Below, in pieces: positions 53,487 through 63,399 of a stretch of DNA of 64,000 bases. The position numbers and the translations under genes are program-made. Within the stretch, counting starts at the first letter, position 1. Every line of letters starts with the position of its first letter. Under the pieces are notes generated by a model. That model had not been told where the DNA came from and searched no databases. It saw only the letters and a list, made by a program, of their open reading frames with translations. Source of the DNA: an uncultured bacterium (lineage in GTDB: Bacteria; Bacteroidota; Bacteroidia; Chitinophagales; Chitinophagaceae); contig CAIKEH010000007.1 of NCBI GenBank assembly GCA_903826405.1, forward strand, positions 1 through 64,000, read 5' to 3'.

Positions 53487-55001
53487 TTAGACTGTACCAG
53501 CAGTTCTGCCCCTGGATATGGCCAGGAGTCCGAGGAAGGTAAAAAAACCGTTGATCAAAAGCATTTCGATACCTATCTGATAGCCTCCCAACCAATTTCC
53601 TGCCTCTCGGCTCAGGAAATAACACATTGCAGGGGCGGCAATGCAGATCAGGGTTACCAAGGGGCCGTCCCGGAGCTGGCGCTTCGTCAGTATACCAAAA
53701 GTGAAAAGTCCCAGAAGAGGGCCATAAGTGTATCCCGCGAGATCAAGTATGATGTTGATGATACTCTTGTTATTGATCTGCTTGAATACAAGTATACAGG
53801 CCAGAAAAATCAAAGTGAAAGTGAGGTGGACGGACATTCGGATGGTTTTCCGACTTCCTTCAGTAAGTTTTTGATTGCGTTTGATACCAAGCATATCAAT
53901 ACAAAAAGAAGAAGTTAATGCGGTCAACGCCCCATCCGCGCTGGGGAAAAGAGCTGAAACGAGACCGATGATGAAAATGATGGATACCAACTGCGGTAGA
54001 TGGGTTACTGCAACCCCGGGGAAAAGGTCGTCACCTATCACGTTTATACCATTAGAAATGAATTGGTGGCCCTGATATTGGGCACCCTTGTCTAACATGA
54101 ACAGATAGAGAAGGGCCCCTAATAGGAGAAAGAGGAAATTCACGAATACAAGGACTGCCGTGAAGGATAAAATGTTCTTTTGAGAGTCCCTCATGGTTTT
54201 CACACTGATGTTTTTTTGCATCATCTCCTGATCCAGACCTGTCATGGCGATGGCGATGAAAGCACCGCCGACCATACTTTTGAGGAAAAAACCCTTGCTT
54301 TTCACATCAGCATTGAACATCCTGGTATAGCCATGCTCATTCAAACGGGAGATCAATTCGCCCAACTGCAGATGCAACTGACCCTTGATGTAGAAAATAC
54401 AGACCACCAAGCCTAAAAGCATGAATGTAGTCTGGAGAGTATCGGTATAGACTATCGTTTTTACCCCGCCTTCAAAGGTGTACAACAGGATCATGATCAG
54501 GATGACCAGAGCCGTTACCATGAAAGGGATGCCCATCCTGTCCAGGATAAATACTTGAAGAACATTGATGACCAGATATAGCCTGGCAGTAGCACCGACG
54601 GTACGGGAAAGTATGAAGAAAAGAGCTCCGGTCTTATAGGAAAATCTACCCAACCGTTGCTGGAGATAATCGTAAATAGAGGTGAGATTAAGCCGATAAT
54701 AAAGTGGTATGAGGACAAAGGCAATAACGAGGTAACCCAGCAAATAACCCAATACCACCGCAAAATAGGTGAACCCCTTGAATTGATCGCCGCTGAAGTC
54801 CCCAACAGTCCCAGGGACAGACACAAAAGTCACTCCCGACAGGGATGTGCCTATCATCCCAAAGGCTACGAGAAGCCAGCTGGAATTCCGATTGCCGATG
54901 AAGAATGAATCATTGTTGGCATGACGTGAAGTACGCCATGCAACGGCAAGGAGGACCGCAAAATAGGCAATGACGACAGTAAAAAGGAGTGTCGGTGACA
55001 T
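53487..55001 (-). CDS. Sodium/solute symporter
   Basis: A 504-residue inner-membrane transporter of the SSS family with about 13 hydrophobic helices. Family markers: NRNSSWLLVAFGMIGTSLSG (sodium-site region, TM2), YYRLNLTSIYDYLQQRLG, and the GLVSALFPSADGALTALTSS segment of TM8 with the Ser residues of the Na2 site. Substrate (sugar, sialic acid, amino acid or other) cannot be told from sequence. It has no adjacent catabolic genes; it diverges from the LOG gene. Confidence 0.93.
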   Translation of the reverse strand: MSPTLLFTVVIAYFAVLLAVAWRTSRHANNDSFFIGNRNSSWLLVAFGMIGTSLSGVTFVSVPGTVGDFSGDQFKGFTYFAVVLGYLLGYLVIAFVLIPLYYRLNLTSIYDYLQQRLGRFSYKTGALFFILSRTVGATARLYLVINVLQVFILDRMGIPFMVTALVILIMILLYTFEGGVKTIVYTDTLQTTFMLLGLVVCIFYIKGQLHLQLGELISRLNEHGYTRMFNADVKSKGFFLKSMVGGAFIAIAMTGLDQEMMQKNISVKTMRDSQKNILSFTAVLVFVNFLFLLLGALLYLFMLDKGAQYQGHQFISNGINVIGDDLFPGVAVTHLPQLVSIIFIIGLVSALFPSADGALTALTSSFCIDMLGIKRNQKLTEGSRKTIRMSVHLTFTLIFLACILVFKQINNKSIINIILDLAGYTYGPLLGLFTFGILTKRQLRDGPLVTLICIAAPAMCYFLSREAGNWLGGYQIGIEMLLINGFFTFLGLLAISRGRTAGTV

Positions 55002-55084
55002 GAAGTCCGGAATTGATGCGAATGTATAAAATTAATCCCCTAATCGACTAATGACTTACATTGAGTAATATTCTTGATGACCAG

Positions 55085-55624
55085 ATGCGATCCATAGCTG
55101 TTTTTTGCGGATCTCGGGAGGGCAAGAACCCTCTGTTCCTCCAACACGCTTTGGAACTGGGACGATTAATCGCAGACAAAGGCATACGCTTAATTTATGG
55201 TGGAGGCAAAAAAGGACTCATGGGCTCCCTTGCCGAGGGCTTGTTGGCAAGCGGTGGGCTCGTCACCGGGATAATCCCAAAGGCGTTGTTGGAATGGGAA
55301 GTGCAGCATACCGGATTGACGGAACTCATCATCACCGGCGACATGCATGAACGGAAAAAGCAGCTTTTCTCCAGGTGTGAAGCAGCCATCATTCTGCCAG
55401 GGGGGTTCGGAACACTTGACGAGATGTTCGAGATGCTTACCTGGAACCAACTCAACATTCATGATAAATCCCTGCATGTGCTGAACTCAGCTGGCTTCTA
55501 TGATCACTTGTACCAACATTTAATGAAAGTGCAGGAGGAGGGATTTCTTTATGGCAATTTAGAAGACCGCCTGACATTTTCGAATGAGCCTGTGATCCTG
55601 ATCGAAAAGCTATTTAAAAATTGA
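55085..55624 (+). CDS. LOG-family (TIGR00730) Rossmann-fold protein
   Basis: A 179-residue protein like plant LONELY GUY. Enzymes of this family cleave nucleoside 5'-monophosphates to base plus ribose 5-phosphate; bacterial roles are less clear. The signature PGGFGTLDEMFEMLTWNQL is intact, as is GGGKKGLMGSLAEGLLASGG. The ATG at 55085 (MRSIAVFCGSREG) is preferred to a TTG at 55061. The last 11 bases overlap the end of the convergent barrel-protein gene. A longer member of the same family lies decayed 2 kb away. Confidence 0.93.
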   Translation: MRSIAVFCGSREGKNPLFLQHALELGRLIADKGIRLIYGGGKKGLMGSLAEGLLASGGLVTGIIPKALLEWEVQHTGLTELIITGDMHERKKQLFSRCEAAIILPGGFGTLDEMFEMLTWNQLNIHDKSLHVLNSAGFYDHLYQHLMKVQEEGFLYGNLEDRLTFSNEPVILIEKLFKN

Positions 55625-56192
55625 AGCCAACACTTACAAAGGGCTTGGTGCCATATGGTGAGCGCTTATCTTGTACGACATCATATTCTAAACTCACCAA
55701 AATAGCACCTCGTCCAGCTGGCATGGCCACACCCCCTCCAACCAGAAGTGACGGCACGAACTTCCCGGGATAATTGACCTCAGGAAGGTTTCCTGTGAAG
55801 TATTTGGTTTTCCCCCATACATAATTGATCTCGGGTCTAATCTGACCGAACAGGAATCGGACTGGATATACCCTGCCGAATAAACCTAGTCCAGCTGTGC
55901 CATAACTGTCGGTAAAAAGTTTGTTCCCGGAACTGTTCCTCGTCGTGAATGATGAATAGACGAAATTGACCCCGCCTCCTCCGGAAAAATAATCATTGAA
56001 TCTAAAGCCGACAAGTGGTGATATATTGACGAAGGTGTTGTTCCCGAAACTCATCCCAAAATTGCCGCCGAAGAAAAGTTTGTTGCCGGGATCGGGCTCG
56101 GTTTGCTGGATGTTCGGCCCGCCGAAATATTGAGCCTGCGCAGAGAATCCGATGATCAGGATCAGTAAAGTATAAAGAAGTTTTTTTGCCAT
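55614..56192 (-). CDS. Outer-membrane beta-barrel-like protein
   Basis: A 192-residue exported protein with a signal peptide (start MAKKLLYTLLILIIGFSAQ, cut near AQAQ) and a mature part of alternating amphipathic strands rich in Gly, Phe and Tyr (FFGGNFGMSFGN, VGFRFNDYFSGGGG, GLGLFGRVYPVRF, VSLEYDVVQD, ending in Phe: SVGFNF). The terminal Phe and strand pattern fit a small 8-stranded barrel of the type annotated 'outer membrane beta-barrel protein' in Bacteroidota. Function unknown. An exact -7 box (TAACTTTG) lies at 56242-56249. Confidence 0.8.
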   Translation of the reverse strand: MAKKLLYTLLILIIGFSAQAQYFGGPNIQQTEPDPGNKLFFGGNFGMSFGNNTFVNISPLVGFRFNDYFSGGGGVNFVYSSFTTRNSSGNKLFTDSYGTAGLGLFGRVYPVRFLFGQIRPEINYVWGKTKYFTGNLPEVNYPGKFVPSLLVGGGVAMPAGRGAILVSLEYDVVQDKRSPYGTKPFVSVGFNF

Positions 56193-56241
56193 CGTCATTA
56201 TTTTAAAGGGTCAAGGAATCAGTAGTCCCTGGATCAGACAT

Positions 56242-56249
56242 CAAAGTTA
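56242..56249 (-). promoter_or_regulatory. -7 box of the beta-barrel gene
   Basis: TAACTTTG on the minus strand, exact to TAnnTTTG, about 50 bases before the start codon. No -33 TTG at the right spacing. Confidence 0.4.
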
Positions 56250-56312
56250 AGAAATATGCGAAACGATAATTTATGTTGGAATATGTTAAGTGATGTGAGA
56301 AAACAGAAGCGG

Positions 56313-57404
56313 TCACTTGGCGAAACTAGGACACATGGACTGCCGCTTATCCCCATTGAAAGTGGCATAGTTGCCGCTATACTGCAGAGCGAACTCCAGC
56401 GCTCCATTAACATTTGTATAATTTCGCAGTGCGGAGGTGGTTGCATCGTAACTGAACATGAACCTGAAATTCCTCCATTGGTATCCGATCATCGGTATTA
56501 TCGCATTTCCCACGCGCATGTACAGGCCGGCAATGAGTTGTTGGTCTCCATCACCCGTCAGGTTGTAATTCGCATGAATACCTGCCATCCACTCCGTTGC
56601 CTTCGCCTGAGTACTGAAATAGGCGGCCGGGGTGATGATGACCTGGTCACTCACCTTGAACATGCCGTCTAGAAAAAAGATATAACGCTGCGCGATACGG
56701 TTGTCATAATTCGGTGAAGAGTTGAAAAAACTCTCCTGTGGGCGATTGATGTGCTGGATGGAAAACCCGCCGTGCAGATAAATATTGTCCTTGGGGAACC
56801 AGGCGTAATTCAGGCCAGCCTGAAGATCGAAATAAGTGATATTGTTTGCATTGAAATTCTCCCCACTCGGCGTGTAGGCATCGAAGAAATGACCATTCCA
56901 TTGATTGTCGAAGGTGAAATTGGCGATATTGATCCGTTTGTTGGTGAGCCCCAAGTTGAAGCCTGCGCTGAGCAGACCGGTATTGCCGAGCATCTGGTGA
57001 TAAGCGGCTGAACCATATATTTTCGTGGAGGTCAGATTCCCACTACCTGCAACGTCATGGAGGATGAGTCCTCCCAGCCCTACCCAACCATTATCAAATC
57101 GATTACGAAAGGCTTGGGCATCCCCGTAAATGCTCATGGTCCGGTAAGGAACTGGTACGTTAGCCCACTGGCTTCTGTAATTCGCACCCAACCTATAATC
57201 AGATGAGGGCAAGAAACCCGTGTTCGCCGGATTGGTGGAAAGAGGTGAGTTGAAGAATTGGGAAAAATGAAGATCCTGAGCTTTTGCCTCATCAACACGT
57301 ATCAGGCAAAAAAGCATCATGCACCCAGATAGCAGGAATGAAGCCCGTTGTATTGCCCGACGAAATGGTATCTTATATTTTCCGATCATCATCATTCTTT
57401 GCAT
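56313..57404 (-). CDS. PorP/SprF-family outer-membrane protein, second copy
   Basis: A 363-residue member of the same family as the protein at 42524. The signal peptide is long (start MQRMMMIGKYKIPFRRAIQR, hydrophobic region about 22-36, cut after KAQ), and the mature part again begins QDLHFSQFFNSPLSTNPANTG. The two copies share the strand layout (YRSQW, VGLGG, QHINRPQESF versus QHFNKPTNSF) but differ in most residues. It follows the 1228-residue PKD protein by 30 bases, so each PorP/SprF copy has its own large partner. It ends in CPSFAK, as the first copy ends in CPRF. Confidence 0.93.
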   Translation of the reverse strand: MQRMMMIGKYKIPFRRAIQRASFLLSGCMMLFCLIRVDEAKAQDLHFSQFFNSPLSTNPANTGFLPSSDYRLGANYRSQWANVPVPYRTMSIYGDAQAFRNRFDNGWVGLGGLILHDVAGSGNLTSTKIYGSAAYHQMLGNTGLLSAGFNLGLTNKRINIANFTFDNQWNGHFFDAYTPSGENFNANNITYFDLQAGLNYAWFPKDNIYLHGGFSIQHINRPQESFFNSSPNYDNRIAQRYIFFLDGMFKVSDQVIITPAAYFSTQAKATEWMAGIHANYNLTGDGDQQLIAGLYMRVGNAIIPMIGYQWRNFRFMFSYDATTSALRNYTNVNGALEFALQYSGNYATFNGDKRQSMCPSFAK

Positions 57405-57434
57405 GTCATCCCGAAGTATCTCTAATGATTTCTG

Positions 57435-60400
57435 TCATCTGATCAGGGTCACATTACCCTTCTTGGTCGCCTTGTTGCCATCGCTGAACACCACATCAAC
57501 TACATATGCATATGCATCCATGGGTTGCAATGTGCCTTTGAATTTTCCGTCCCAACCATCTGACTGGTCGGCCGAATGATAGACCAATTGCCCCCATCGG
57601 TTATAAACTCTAAAATCGAGTTTGGAGATGCCGTACCCCCTTACCAGGAGTCGGTCATTGATCCCATCTCCATTGGGCGTAAATGCACTGGGTATATCGA
57701 ACAAGGCGTTGATCAGTGCAGGCACTTCTTGGCAAAGCGTATCAAAACATCCAAAAGAATTATAGGCAAGAAGACAGGCGTTGAATAATGCTGTGGCCTT
57801 ATACTGATGAAGAGGGCTCACTAATCTGGAGGTATCCCCATCACCAAAGTCCCAAAAATAACCTTGTGCACCCTTTGATAGATTCGTGAACTGCGTCGGT
57901 GTATTTTCCTGTGCGGGATCGGGGCCCCATGAAAATCCGGCTATGGGATTGTCATGCACCGAAAGATTTGTAGTGAAAGTATCCCTTAGATTACAGGTTG
58001 AGGGATCTATGGCCACAAGTGTGACCACATAATCTCCCGTTCCGGGATAAACTTTGGCAGGAGGATCGGATCCAACATAGGTAGTTCCGTCACCAAAGTC
58101 CCAGATGAATGACTGCCCTCCGATGGAAGTATTCTTGAATAAGGCCGTATAGGGAGCACAACCTGATGGAGGTGAATCAAAATGAGCAGAGACATTGGGG
58201 GCGAGTCTAACCACTTTGGTGATCGAATCCGGCGAATTGCAATAGGACGTATCCTCCAAAATCAGTTTAACGTTGTAGGTGCCGGCAGCTGGGTAAGTAT
58301 GTGTCTGGGGTGCTGATCCGGTTTTCAACCTGGGGCTATTGTCCCCAAAATCCCAAGTGAATACCACCCCGAATGGTTCACCGGGTGGTGCTACAGAGAG
58401 ATTGTCGAAGCGGTAAGCCAGGCTCTCACAGGGTGGCAACTTGGCTGCAGACAGATCAACCAACGCCTTGTCGGAACGTACGCGCACATGAGTATAGGAA
58501 GTGTCCCTCGTGATGCATTTTGATGGATCAATGGCAACCAGAGTGACCTTGTAAAATCCAGGAATGGTATAGTTGTAACTGGTATTGGGTGAAGTGGTGG
58601 TTTGCACAGGTGACCCATCTCCAAAATCCCATTCATAGGATGTAGCGGTACCAATGGTATCTGCAAGATCAACTTTCAAGGGAACGCATCCGGCAGAATC
58701 GTAAGGAATGCCATTGATGGAAACCTGGGCACCTGCCTTAACGCCGTCATAATCGAACAGTATCTTGACTGCTCCCAGGTTGCAGTCACCAGCCGTACCA
58801 CCAGCGCCTAACGCCCCATTAATGGGTGCGACAACACCGGGCGTGGTGGGAAACTGCCCGGTGACGGGCGAACAGGTTCCTGTAAGGTTGCCGCCACAAT
58901 TGGCACAGATAGCCTGATAAATGGCGCCTCGCTTATCGAATCGACTGGTGCCGCCATCCACATGGTCCCCTTCGCCGCCTGTCTGCCCGAAAAAGCTTCC
59001 AAAAAGCTGGGAATTTCCGTCTTTTTCCATCACGAAAAAGTAGAAGTCACGATTGTCCGTTGTTTTTTTAATAGCATCGGGCGTGATACGCATTCCTAAA
59101 GGACCAGCGGTCTTGGTGTCAAAGCAATCCGATCCTTGTGAACAGACATTCAGCGCACCTCCCCATCCCGAAACGTAAATATTCTCACATCGATCGACCA
59201 GAAAGGCAACAGGAGAAATATTGGGAACCGAAGATGCCGTACCAAAGACCGTTGAATAAACATATGCCGAAAGATCGGGTTGAAGTTTTGAAATGAATTG
59301 GTGTGCGCCAGGATCCTGGTAAGGTATATTGGCAGGAAGTATTTTCCAACTACCCAGGCTGATTCCCATGACATAGGGGAAACCTACCCTGTCGAACTGG
59401 ATCCCATAAATGATGTCCAGGTTCCCTGTTCCCAAATAAGTGGTGCGGATAAGCGGTGACCCGGATGCTGAAAACTCTGCGATATATCCATCGATGTCTC
59501 CAGCAGATCCTCCTAGGGCAGGTTGTATCACACCTGTCTTGTTTCCGGGAAGATTGGAAGAAGCGGTGCCACCAGCCATGTAAATATTACCCGACAAAGG
59601 ATTTATGGCCAGTACGAATCCAGCATCATCTTCATCCCCACCAAAATAGGTGCTGAAGAGTACGTTGCTCAGATCCGGTGAAAGTTTGATGAGGACTGCG
59701 TCCTGCTTCCCGGCAAGTGCTCCTTGAACCGGGTTCACAGTGGGAAAATCATCAGATTGTGTTGATGCAGCCACGTACACATTGTTTGACCCATCTAAAA
59801 TGACCTCACTGCGTTGATTGTCCCCATAATTATATACAAGGGATCCACATTTCGGCGGATAGTTGGGATCGATGTTAGCTCCATCTGTGCCCCTGCCTCC
59901 AATACGAATGGAACCCATGAGCAGATTCCCATTGGCACTTAATTTGGAGACAACGATATCCGTTTCCCCTCCCGGACCAAAGGTTCCCGTCGTGGAGGGA
60001 TAATTGGAGGATGTCGTCCTGCCTAAAATCACGAGATTACCTTGAGGATCGGAGAACAGGCTATGAGGATAATCATCCCCACTTCCACCAAGATAAGTGG
60101 AATAGATCCTTGATCTTCCGTCCGGGCTAAGTCTGGTTATGCCTATATCAATTCCCAAAAGTTGACCTCCTCCAAAAGTGCCCTGAAATGCTCCCAATGT
60201 GATGGGATATCCCTGACCAAAAACGATCCCACCGGTAAAAAAACTGCCATCGGGACCCGGAGTGGCTGTATAGCCCCAATTGCTCGCTTTGCTGCCAGTG
60301 AAAGTGGAAAATATAAGTGTAGGATCGATGATCAGATCGGATTTTCTATCATATTCCCGCGTCTTGAATCTTACTTGATTGCCGGAAACCGCGAACTGGC

Positions 60401-61121
60401 ATCCCACATCCGTTTTTTTACCGTCAACGACCTGATATGCATAAGGCTCCAGCTCCTTTGCCTCTCCTACGGAAGTCTGTATATGCAGTTGCCCATTCCG
60501 AACAGATAGTTTTTCAGCTCCTTCATATCTCATCATTATCCGGGAAAGATCCGCGCCAGGATGAGCAATGATGTCGTATTTCAACTGACCATCCCCGGAA
60601 TAATATCTCACGTCGACATTAGGATAAATATTCTTATAGACAACGGATTGAAACGACTTTACATCAGACTTCCATTTTAAAGGATCGTTGCCGATGAAAT
60701 AATTTGAATGCGCGCTTGTTTGTCGCTCACCCACCACTATGGCATCGGGCATGCTTCCCATGAAGCTCACCCGATAAGCATGCGAATGCATCATGATACC
60801 TTGAGGGGGCAATGCGGGAAGTGGTATCGGCCTTCCGTACTTATCCTTATCCTTCGAATTTTGCTGACCTGTTTCAACATGCCTATGGAGATAATTCAAT
60901 ACCTGCTGGTAATCCTCCACTTTGTTCTGCAGTACGGTGAACCCCTGTTTCTCGATGAAGAAAATCCCATTACCCACCTGACTTTTGAACTGGAAAGGTT
61001 CCGTCCATTGACCCTTGTTCTCTGTGAATTCCATCGCATAATACTGCTGAGCCCCAAGTTGTTGGCAGAGGAGGATGGACAAGACCGGGATCAGCTTATG
61101 CAGATTGGTTTTCAGGGCCAT
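57435..61121 (-). CDS. SBBP/PKD surface protein with type B T9SS domain
   Basis: A 1228-residue secreted protein. Signal peptide 1-24 (ending LGAQ); a DUF7948-like N-terminal domain (about 30-270, FTENKGQWTEPFQFKSQVGN); SBBP-type beta-propeller repeats (about 290-720) with STYLGGSGDDYPHSL and STYFGGDEDDAGFVL motifs; four PKD repeats (about 800-1130) with YEWDFGDG, FTWDFGDN, FIWDFGDG and YFWDFGDG; and a C-terminal gliding-type sorting domain (SAFTPNGDGINDRLLVRGYG to KGNVTLIR). It is likely exported by T9SS and kept on the surface with help from the PorP/SprF protein 30 bases downstream. Ligand unknown. Confidence 0.93.
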   Translation of the reverse strand: MALKTNLHKLIPVLSILLCQQLGAQQYYAMEFTENKGQWTEPFQFKSQVGNGIFFIEKQGFTVLQNKVEDYQQVLNYLHRHVETGQQNSKDKDKYGRPIPLPALPPQGIMMHSHAYRVSFMGSMPDAIVVGERQTSAHSNYFIGNDPLKWKSDVKSFQSVVYKNIYPNVDVRYYSGDGQLKYDIIAHPGADLSRIMMRYEGAEKLSVRNGQLHIQTSVGEAKELEPYAYQVVDGKKTDVGCQFAVSGNQVRFKTREYDRKSDLIIDPTLIFSTFTGSKASNWGYTATPGPDGSFFTGGIVFGQGYPITLGAFQGTFGGGQLLGIDIGITRLSPDGRSRIYSTYLGGSGDDYPHSLFSDPQGNLVILGRTTSSNYPSTTGTFGPGGETDIVVSKLSANGNLLMGSIRIGGRGTDGANIDPNYPPKCGSLVYNYGDNQRSEVILDGSNNVYVAASTQSDDFPTVNPVQGALAGKQDAVLIKLSPDLSNVLFSTYFGGDEDDAGFVLAINPLSGNIYMAGGTASSNLPGNKTGVIQPALGGSAGDIDGYIAEFSASGSPLIRTTYLGTGNLDIIYGIQFDRVGFPYVMGISLGSWKILPANIPYQDPGAHQFISKLQPDLSAYVYSTVFGTASSVPNISPVAFLVDRCENIYVSGWGGALNVCSQGSDCFDTKTAGPLGMRITPDAIKKTTDNRDFYFFVMEKDGNSQLFGSFFGQTGGEGDHVDGGTSRFDKRGAIYQAICANCGGNLTGTCSPVTGQFPTTPGVVAPINGALGAGGTAGDCNLGAVKILFDYDGVKAGAQVSINGIPYDSAGCVPLKVDLADTIGTATSYEWDFGDGSPVQTTTSPNTSYNYTIPGFYKVTLVAIDPSKCITRDTSYTHVRVRSDKALVDLSAAKLPPCESLAYRFDNLSVAPPGEPFGVVFTWDFGDNSPRLKTGSAPQTHTYPAAGTYNVKLILEDTSYCNSPDSITKVVRLAPNVSAHFDSPPSGCAPYTALFKNTSIGGQSFIWDFGDGTTYVGSDPPAKVYPGTGDYVVTLVAIDPSTCNLRDTFTTNLSVHDNPIAGFSWGPDPAQENTPTQFTNLSKGAQGYFWDFGDGDTSRLVSPLHQYKATALFNACLLAYNSFGCFDTLCQEVPALINALFDIPSAFTPNGDGINDRLLVRGYGISKLDFRVYNRWGQLVYHSADQSDGWDGKFKGTLQPMDAYAYVVDVVFSDGNKATKKGNVTLIR

Positions 61122-61171
61122 ATAGAAGTTAAAAGTAACTTTTAAAACGTATAGGACTTGTTAATTGTATG

Positions 61172-63145
61172 TCAGGAGATCCGGCTCCATGGAGTTTTTC
61201 CGGATGCCATCCGGAGATGATCCCTTAGTGGTCTGTTTCCATCGCTTTGGAGGTCTGGATCCGCATTCAGGATTTTTTCCGCTTCGAGCCTTGCAACATC
61301 CATCAATTCTCTGTCTTCCAATAAGTTAACCAACATGAAATCAAGTGCTCCACTCTGCCGGGTTCCCTCGATCTCCCCCGGTCCTCTAAGTTCAAGATCC
61401 TTCTCGGCGATCTTGAAACCATCATTGGTTTCACAAAGAACAGACAATCTACCACGCGCTTCATTGCTCACCTTGTTGCCGGTCAATAATATACAGTAGC
61501 TCTTTTCGCTCCCCCGTCCTACCCTTCCCCTAAGCTGGTGGAGTTGGCTGAGCCCGAACTTCTCCGCACTTTCAATGACCATCACCGACGCATTGGGAAC
61601 ATTCACACCTACTTCGATTACCGTAGTAGAGACCATGATCTGCGTTTCACCACTTACGAATCTCTGCATATTGACATCCTTCTGTTCTTGCGGCATCCTG
61701 CCATGAACCATACTGATCCAATATTGAGGCTCGGGGAACCATGCCTTCACATTCTCATATCCTTTCATGAGATCCTCGTAATCGAGTTTTTCACTTTCCT
61801 CGATCAACGGGAAGATGATGTATGCCTGCCTACCTTTTCGTATCTCATCTCGAATGAACTCCATGACTTGTGGACGGCTATCTTCATTTCGGTGTACCGT
61901 CATCACAGGCAACCTTCCCGGTGGAAGTTCATCCATGACACTGTAATCCAAGTCGCCGTATGCGGTCATGGCCAACGTTCTGGGTATGGGAGTGGCGGTC
62001 ATGACGAGTATGTGTGGCGGGATGATATTTTTTTTCCAGAGTGCAGCCCTTTGGACAACACCGAAACGATGCTGCTCATCGATGATGGCCAGACCGAGAT
62101 TTTGGAACTGGACTTTATCTTCCAAAACCGCATGAGTGCCAATGAGAATATCTCTTTCGCCATTTCCCACCTCTGCAAGGGTTTTTTTTCTTTCTGCCGA
62201 GCGGGTGGAACCCGTAAGTATTCGTACCGGGATGCCCATGGGAGCCAAAGATTCCGTTATACTCTGATAATGTTGTCGGGCCAGGATCTCTGTGGGAGCC
62301 ATGAGACAACTCTGGAAGCCATTGTCAGCAGCAAGCAGCATGGTCATCAGGGCTACAACTGTTTTACCACTTCCCACATCACCCTGAAGCAAACGGTTCA
62401 TCTGCCTGCCTGTGCCTGTATCCTGCCGGATCTCTTTGAGTACTCTTTTTTGCGCACCGGTAAGTGCGAACGGCAGATGCTCCTGATAAAAAGTGTTGAA
62501 ATACTCACCCACCTGTGCGAATACATGCCCCTTGGAAAAGCGGTGACGCTGCGAACGTATCATCCCTAAACGAAGTTGGGAAATGAAGAGCTCTTCGAAC
62601 TTCAACCTATGCAATGCAGCCGCATGTTCTTCCTGAGTTGATGGGAAATGGATACTCCTTAACGCATCCCAACGGGACATCAAATGCTGGTCAATGATCA
62701 TAGAATCGGGAAGCATTTCAGGGACATCAGCTTCCTTGATCAGAGTGAATAAGGTGAAGGTCAACTTGCCGATACTCCTTCCATTCAGGCCCTTTGATTT
62801 TAGTTTCTCCGTGGCAGGGTAAATGGGTTCCAGGTAGGCGCGCTTCCCCTCTCCAACTGATTCAAACGGGTCGATCTCCGGATGCGTGATCTGAGGCCTA
62901 CCCATGAAAAAACCTACCTTACCAAATACCAAATAAGGTTTTCCGATCACCAATGATTTTTCGATCCAATGCATCCCCTGGAACCAGGTCAGCTCGATCT
63001 CCCCACTATCATCCCTGAAAACAGCGGTCAATCTTTTTGAACGCTTTTCCCCTGCCATCTGCATCTGAATGATCTTTCCGGCAAGCTGAACATACTCCGA
63101 TCGACTGTTAACCTCCCGGATCCGGGTGATCCGGGTCTTGTCCAC
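61172..63145 (-). CDS. recG: ATP-dependent DNA helicase RecG
   Basis: A branched-DNA helicase that rescues stalled forks. From the first ordinary start codon (GTG 63145) it has 657 residues, but clearly conserved sequence extends upstream in frame (SPIEYLKGVGPLRADLLKKE, then LGIFTFAQLLTFFPFRHVDK), as far as about 63265, before an in-frame TAA at 63293-63295. No ATG, GTG or TTG lies in that stretch, so the natural start is probably a rare codon (ATA, ATC, ATT or CTG). Motifs: wedge/OB domain in the first ~150 residues, Walker A LLQGDVGSGKTVVA, DEQH-type box AIIDEQHRFG, TATPIPRTLA, and the RecG-type LHQLRGRVGRG. No frameshift is visible in the rest. Confidence 0.93.
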   Translation of the reverse strand: MDKTRITRIREVNSRSEYVQLAGKIIQMQMAGEKRSKRLTAVFRDDSGEIELTWFQGMHWIEKSLVIGKPYLVFGKVGFFMGRPQITHPEIDPFESVGEGKRAYLEPIYPATEKLKSKGLNGRSIGKLTFTLFTLIKEADVPEMLPDSMIIDQHLMSRWDALRSIHFPSTQEEHAAALHRLKFEELFISQLRLGMIRSQRHRFSKGHVFAQVGEYFNTFYQEHLPFALTGAQKRVLKEIRQDTGTGRQMNRLLQGDVGSGKTVVALMTMLLAADNGFQSCLMAPTEILARQHYQSITESLAPMGIPVRILTGSTRSAERKKTLAEVGNGERDILIGTHAVLEDKVQFQNLGLAIIDEQHRFGVVQRAALWKKNIIPPHILVMTATPIPRTLAMTAYGDLDYSVMDELPPGRLPVMTVHRNEDSRPQVMEFIRDEIRKGRQAYIIFPLIEESEKLDYEDLMKGYENVKAWFPEPQYWISMVHGRMPQEQKDVNMQRFVSGETQIMVSTTVIEVGVNVPNASVMVIESAEKFGLSQLHQLRGRVGRGSEKSYCILLTGNKVSNEARGRLSVLCETNDGFKIAEKDLELRGPGEIEGTRQSGALDFMLVNLLEDRELMDVARLEAEKILNADPDLQSDGNRPLRDHLRMASGKTPWSRIS

Positions 63146-63334
63146 ATGCCGGAAAGGGAAAAAGGTGAGGAGTTGTGCGAACGTGAAGATGCCCAGTTCC
63201 TTCTTGAGCAGGTCGGCACGAAGGGGACCAACTCCTTTCAGGTATTCAATGGGACTGTTGAGTATGTCGGGCTGAGCTATGATATCAGACTTTTAAGCAA
63301 ATTTAAACGATTCAAGCCTTTTGTGAGCCTCTAT

Positions 63335-63368
63335 AAAAAAAGGAAAGCAGTCCAATTGGACCGCTTTC
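63335..63368 (-). terminator. Terminator of the T9SS cargo gene at 63400
   Basis: On the minus strand an 11-bp stem with one G-T pair (GAAAGCGGTCC with GGACTGCTTTC, loop AATT) followed by CTTTTTTTA. It begins about 30 bases after the stop of the gene at 63400. Confidence 0.88.
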
Positions 63369-63399
63369 ACTTTTGAGATCAATTCTTGATGAATCATAA

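Noticed and set aside
61538-62569. A 343-residue plus-strand frame opposite recG
   Set aside because: Antisense shadow of a helicase gene; rich in His and Cys in the manner of reverse-frame reading, with no recognisable motif.
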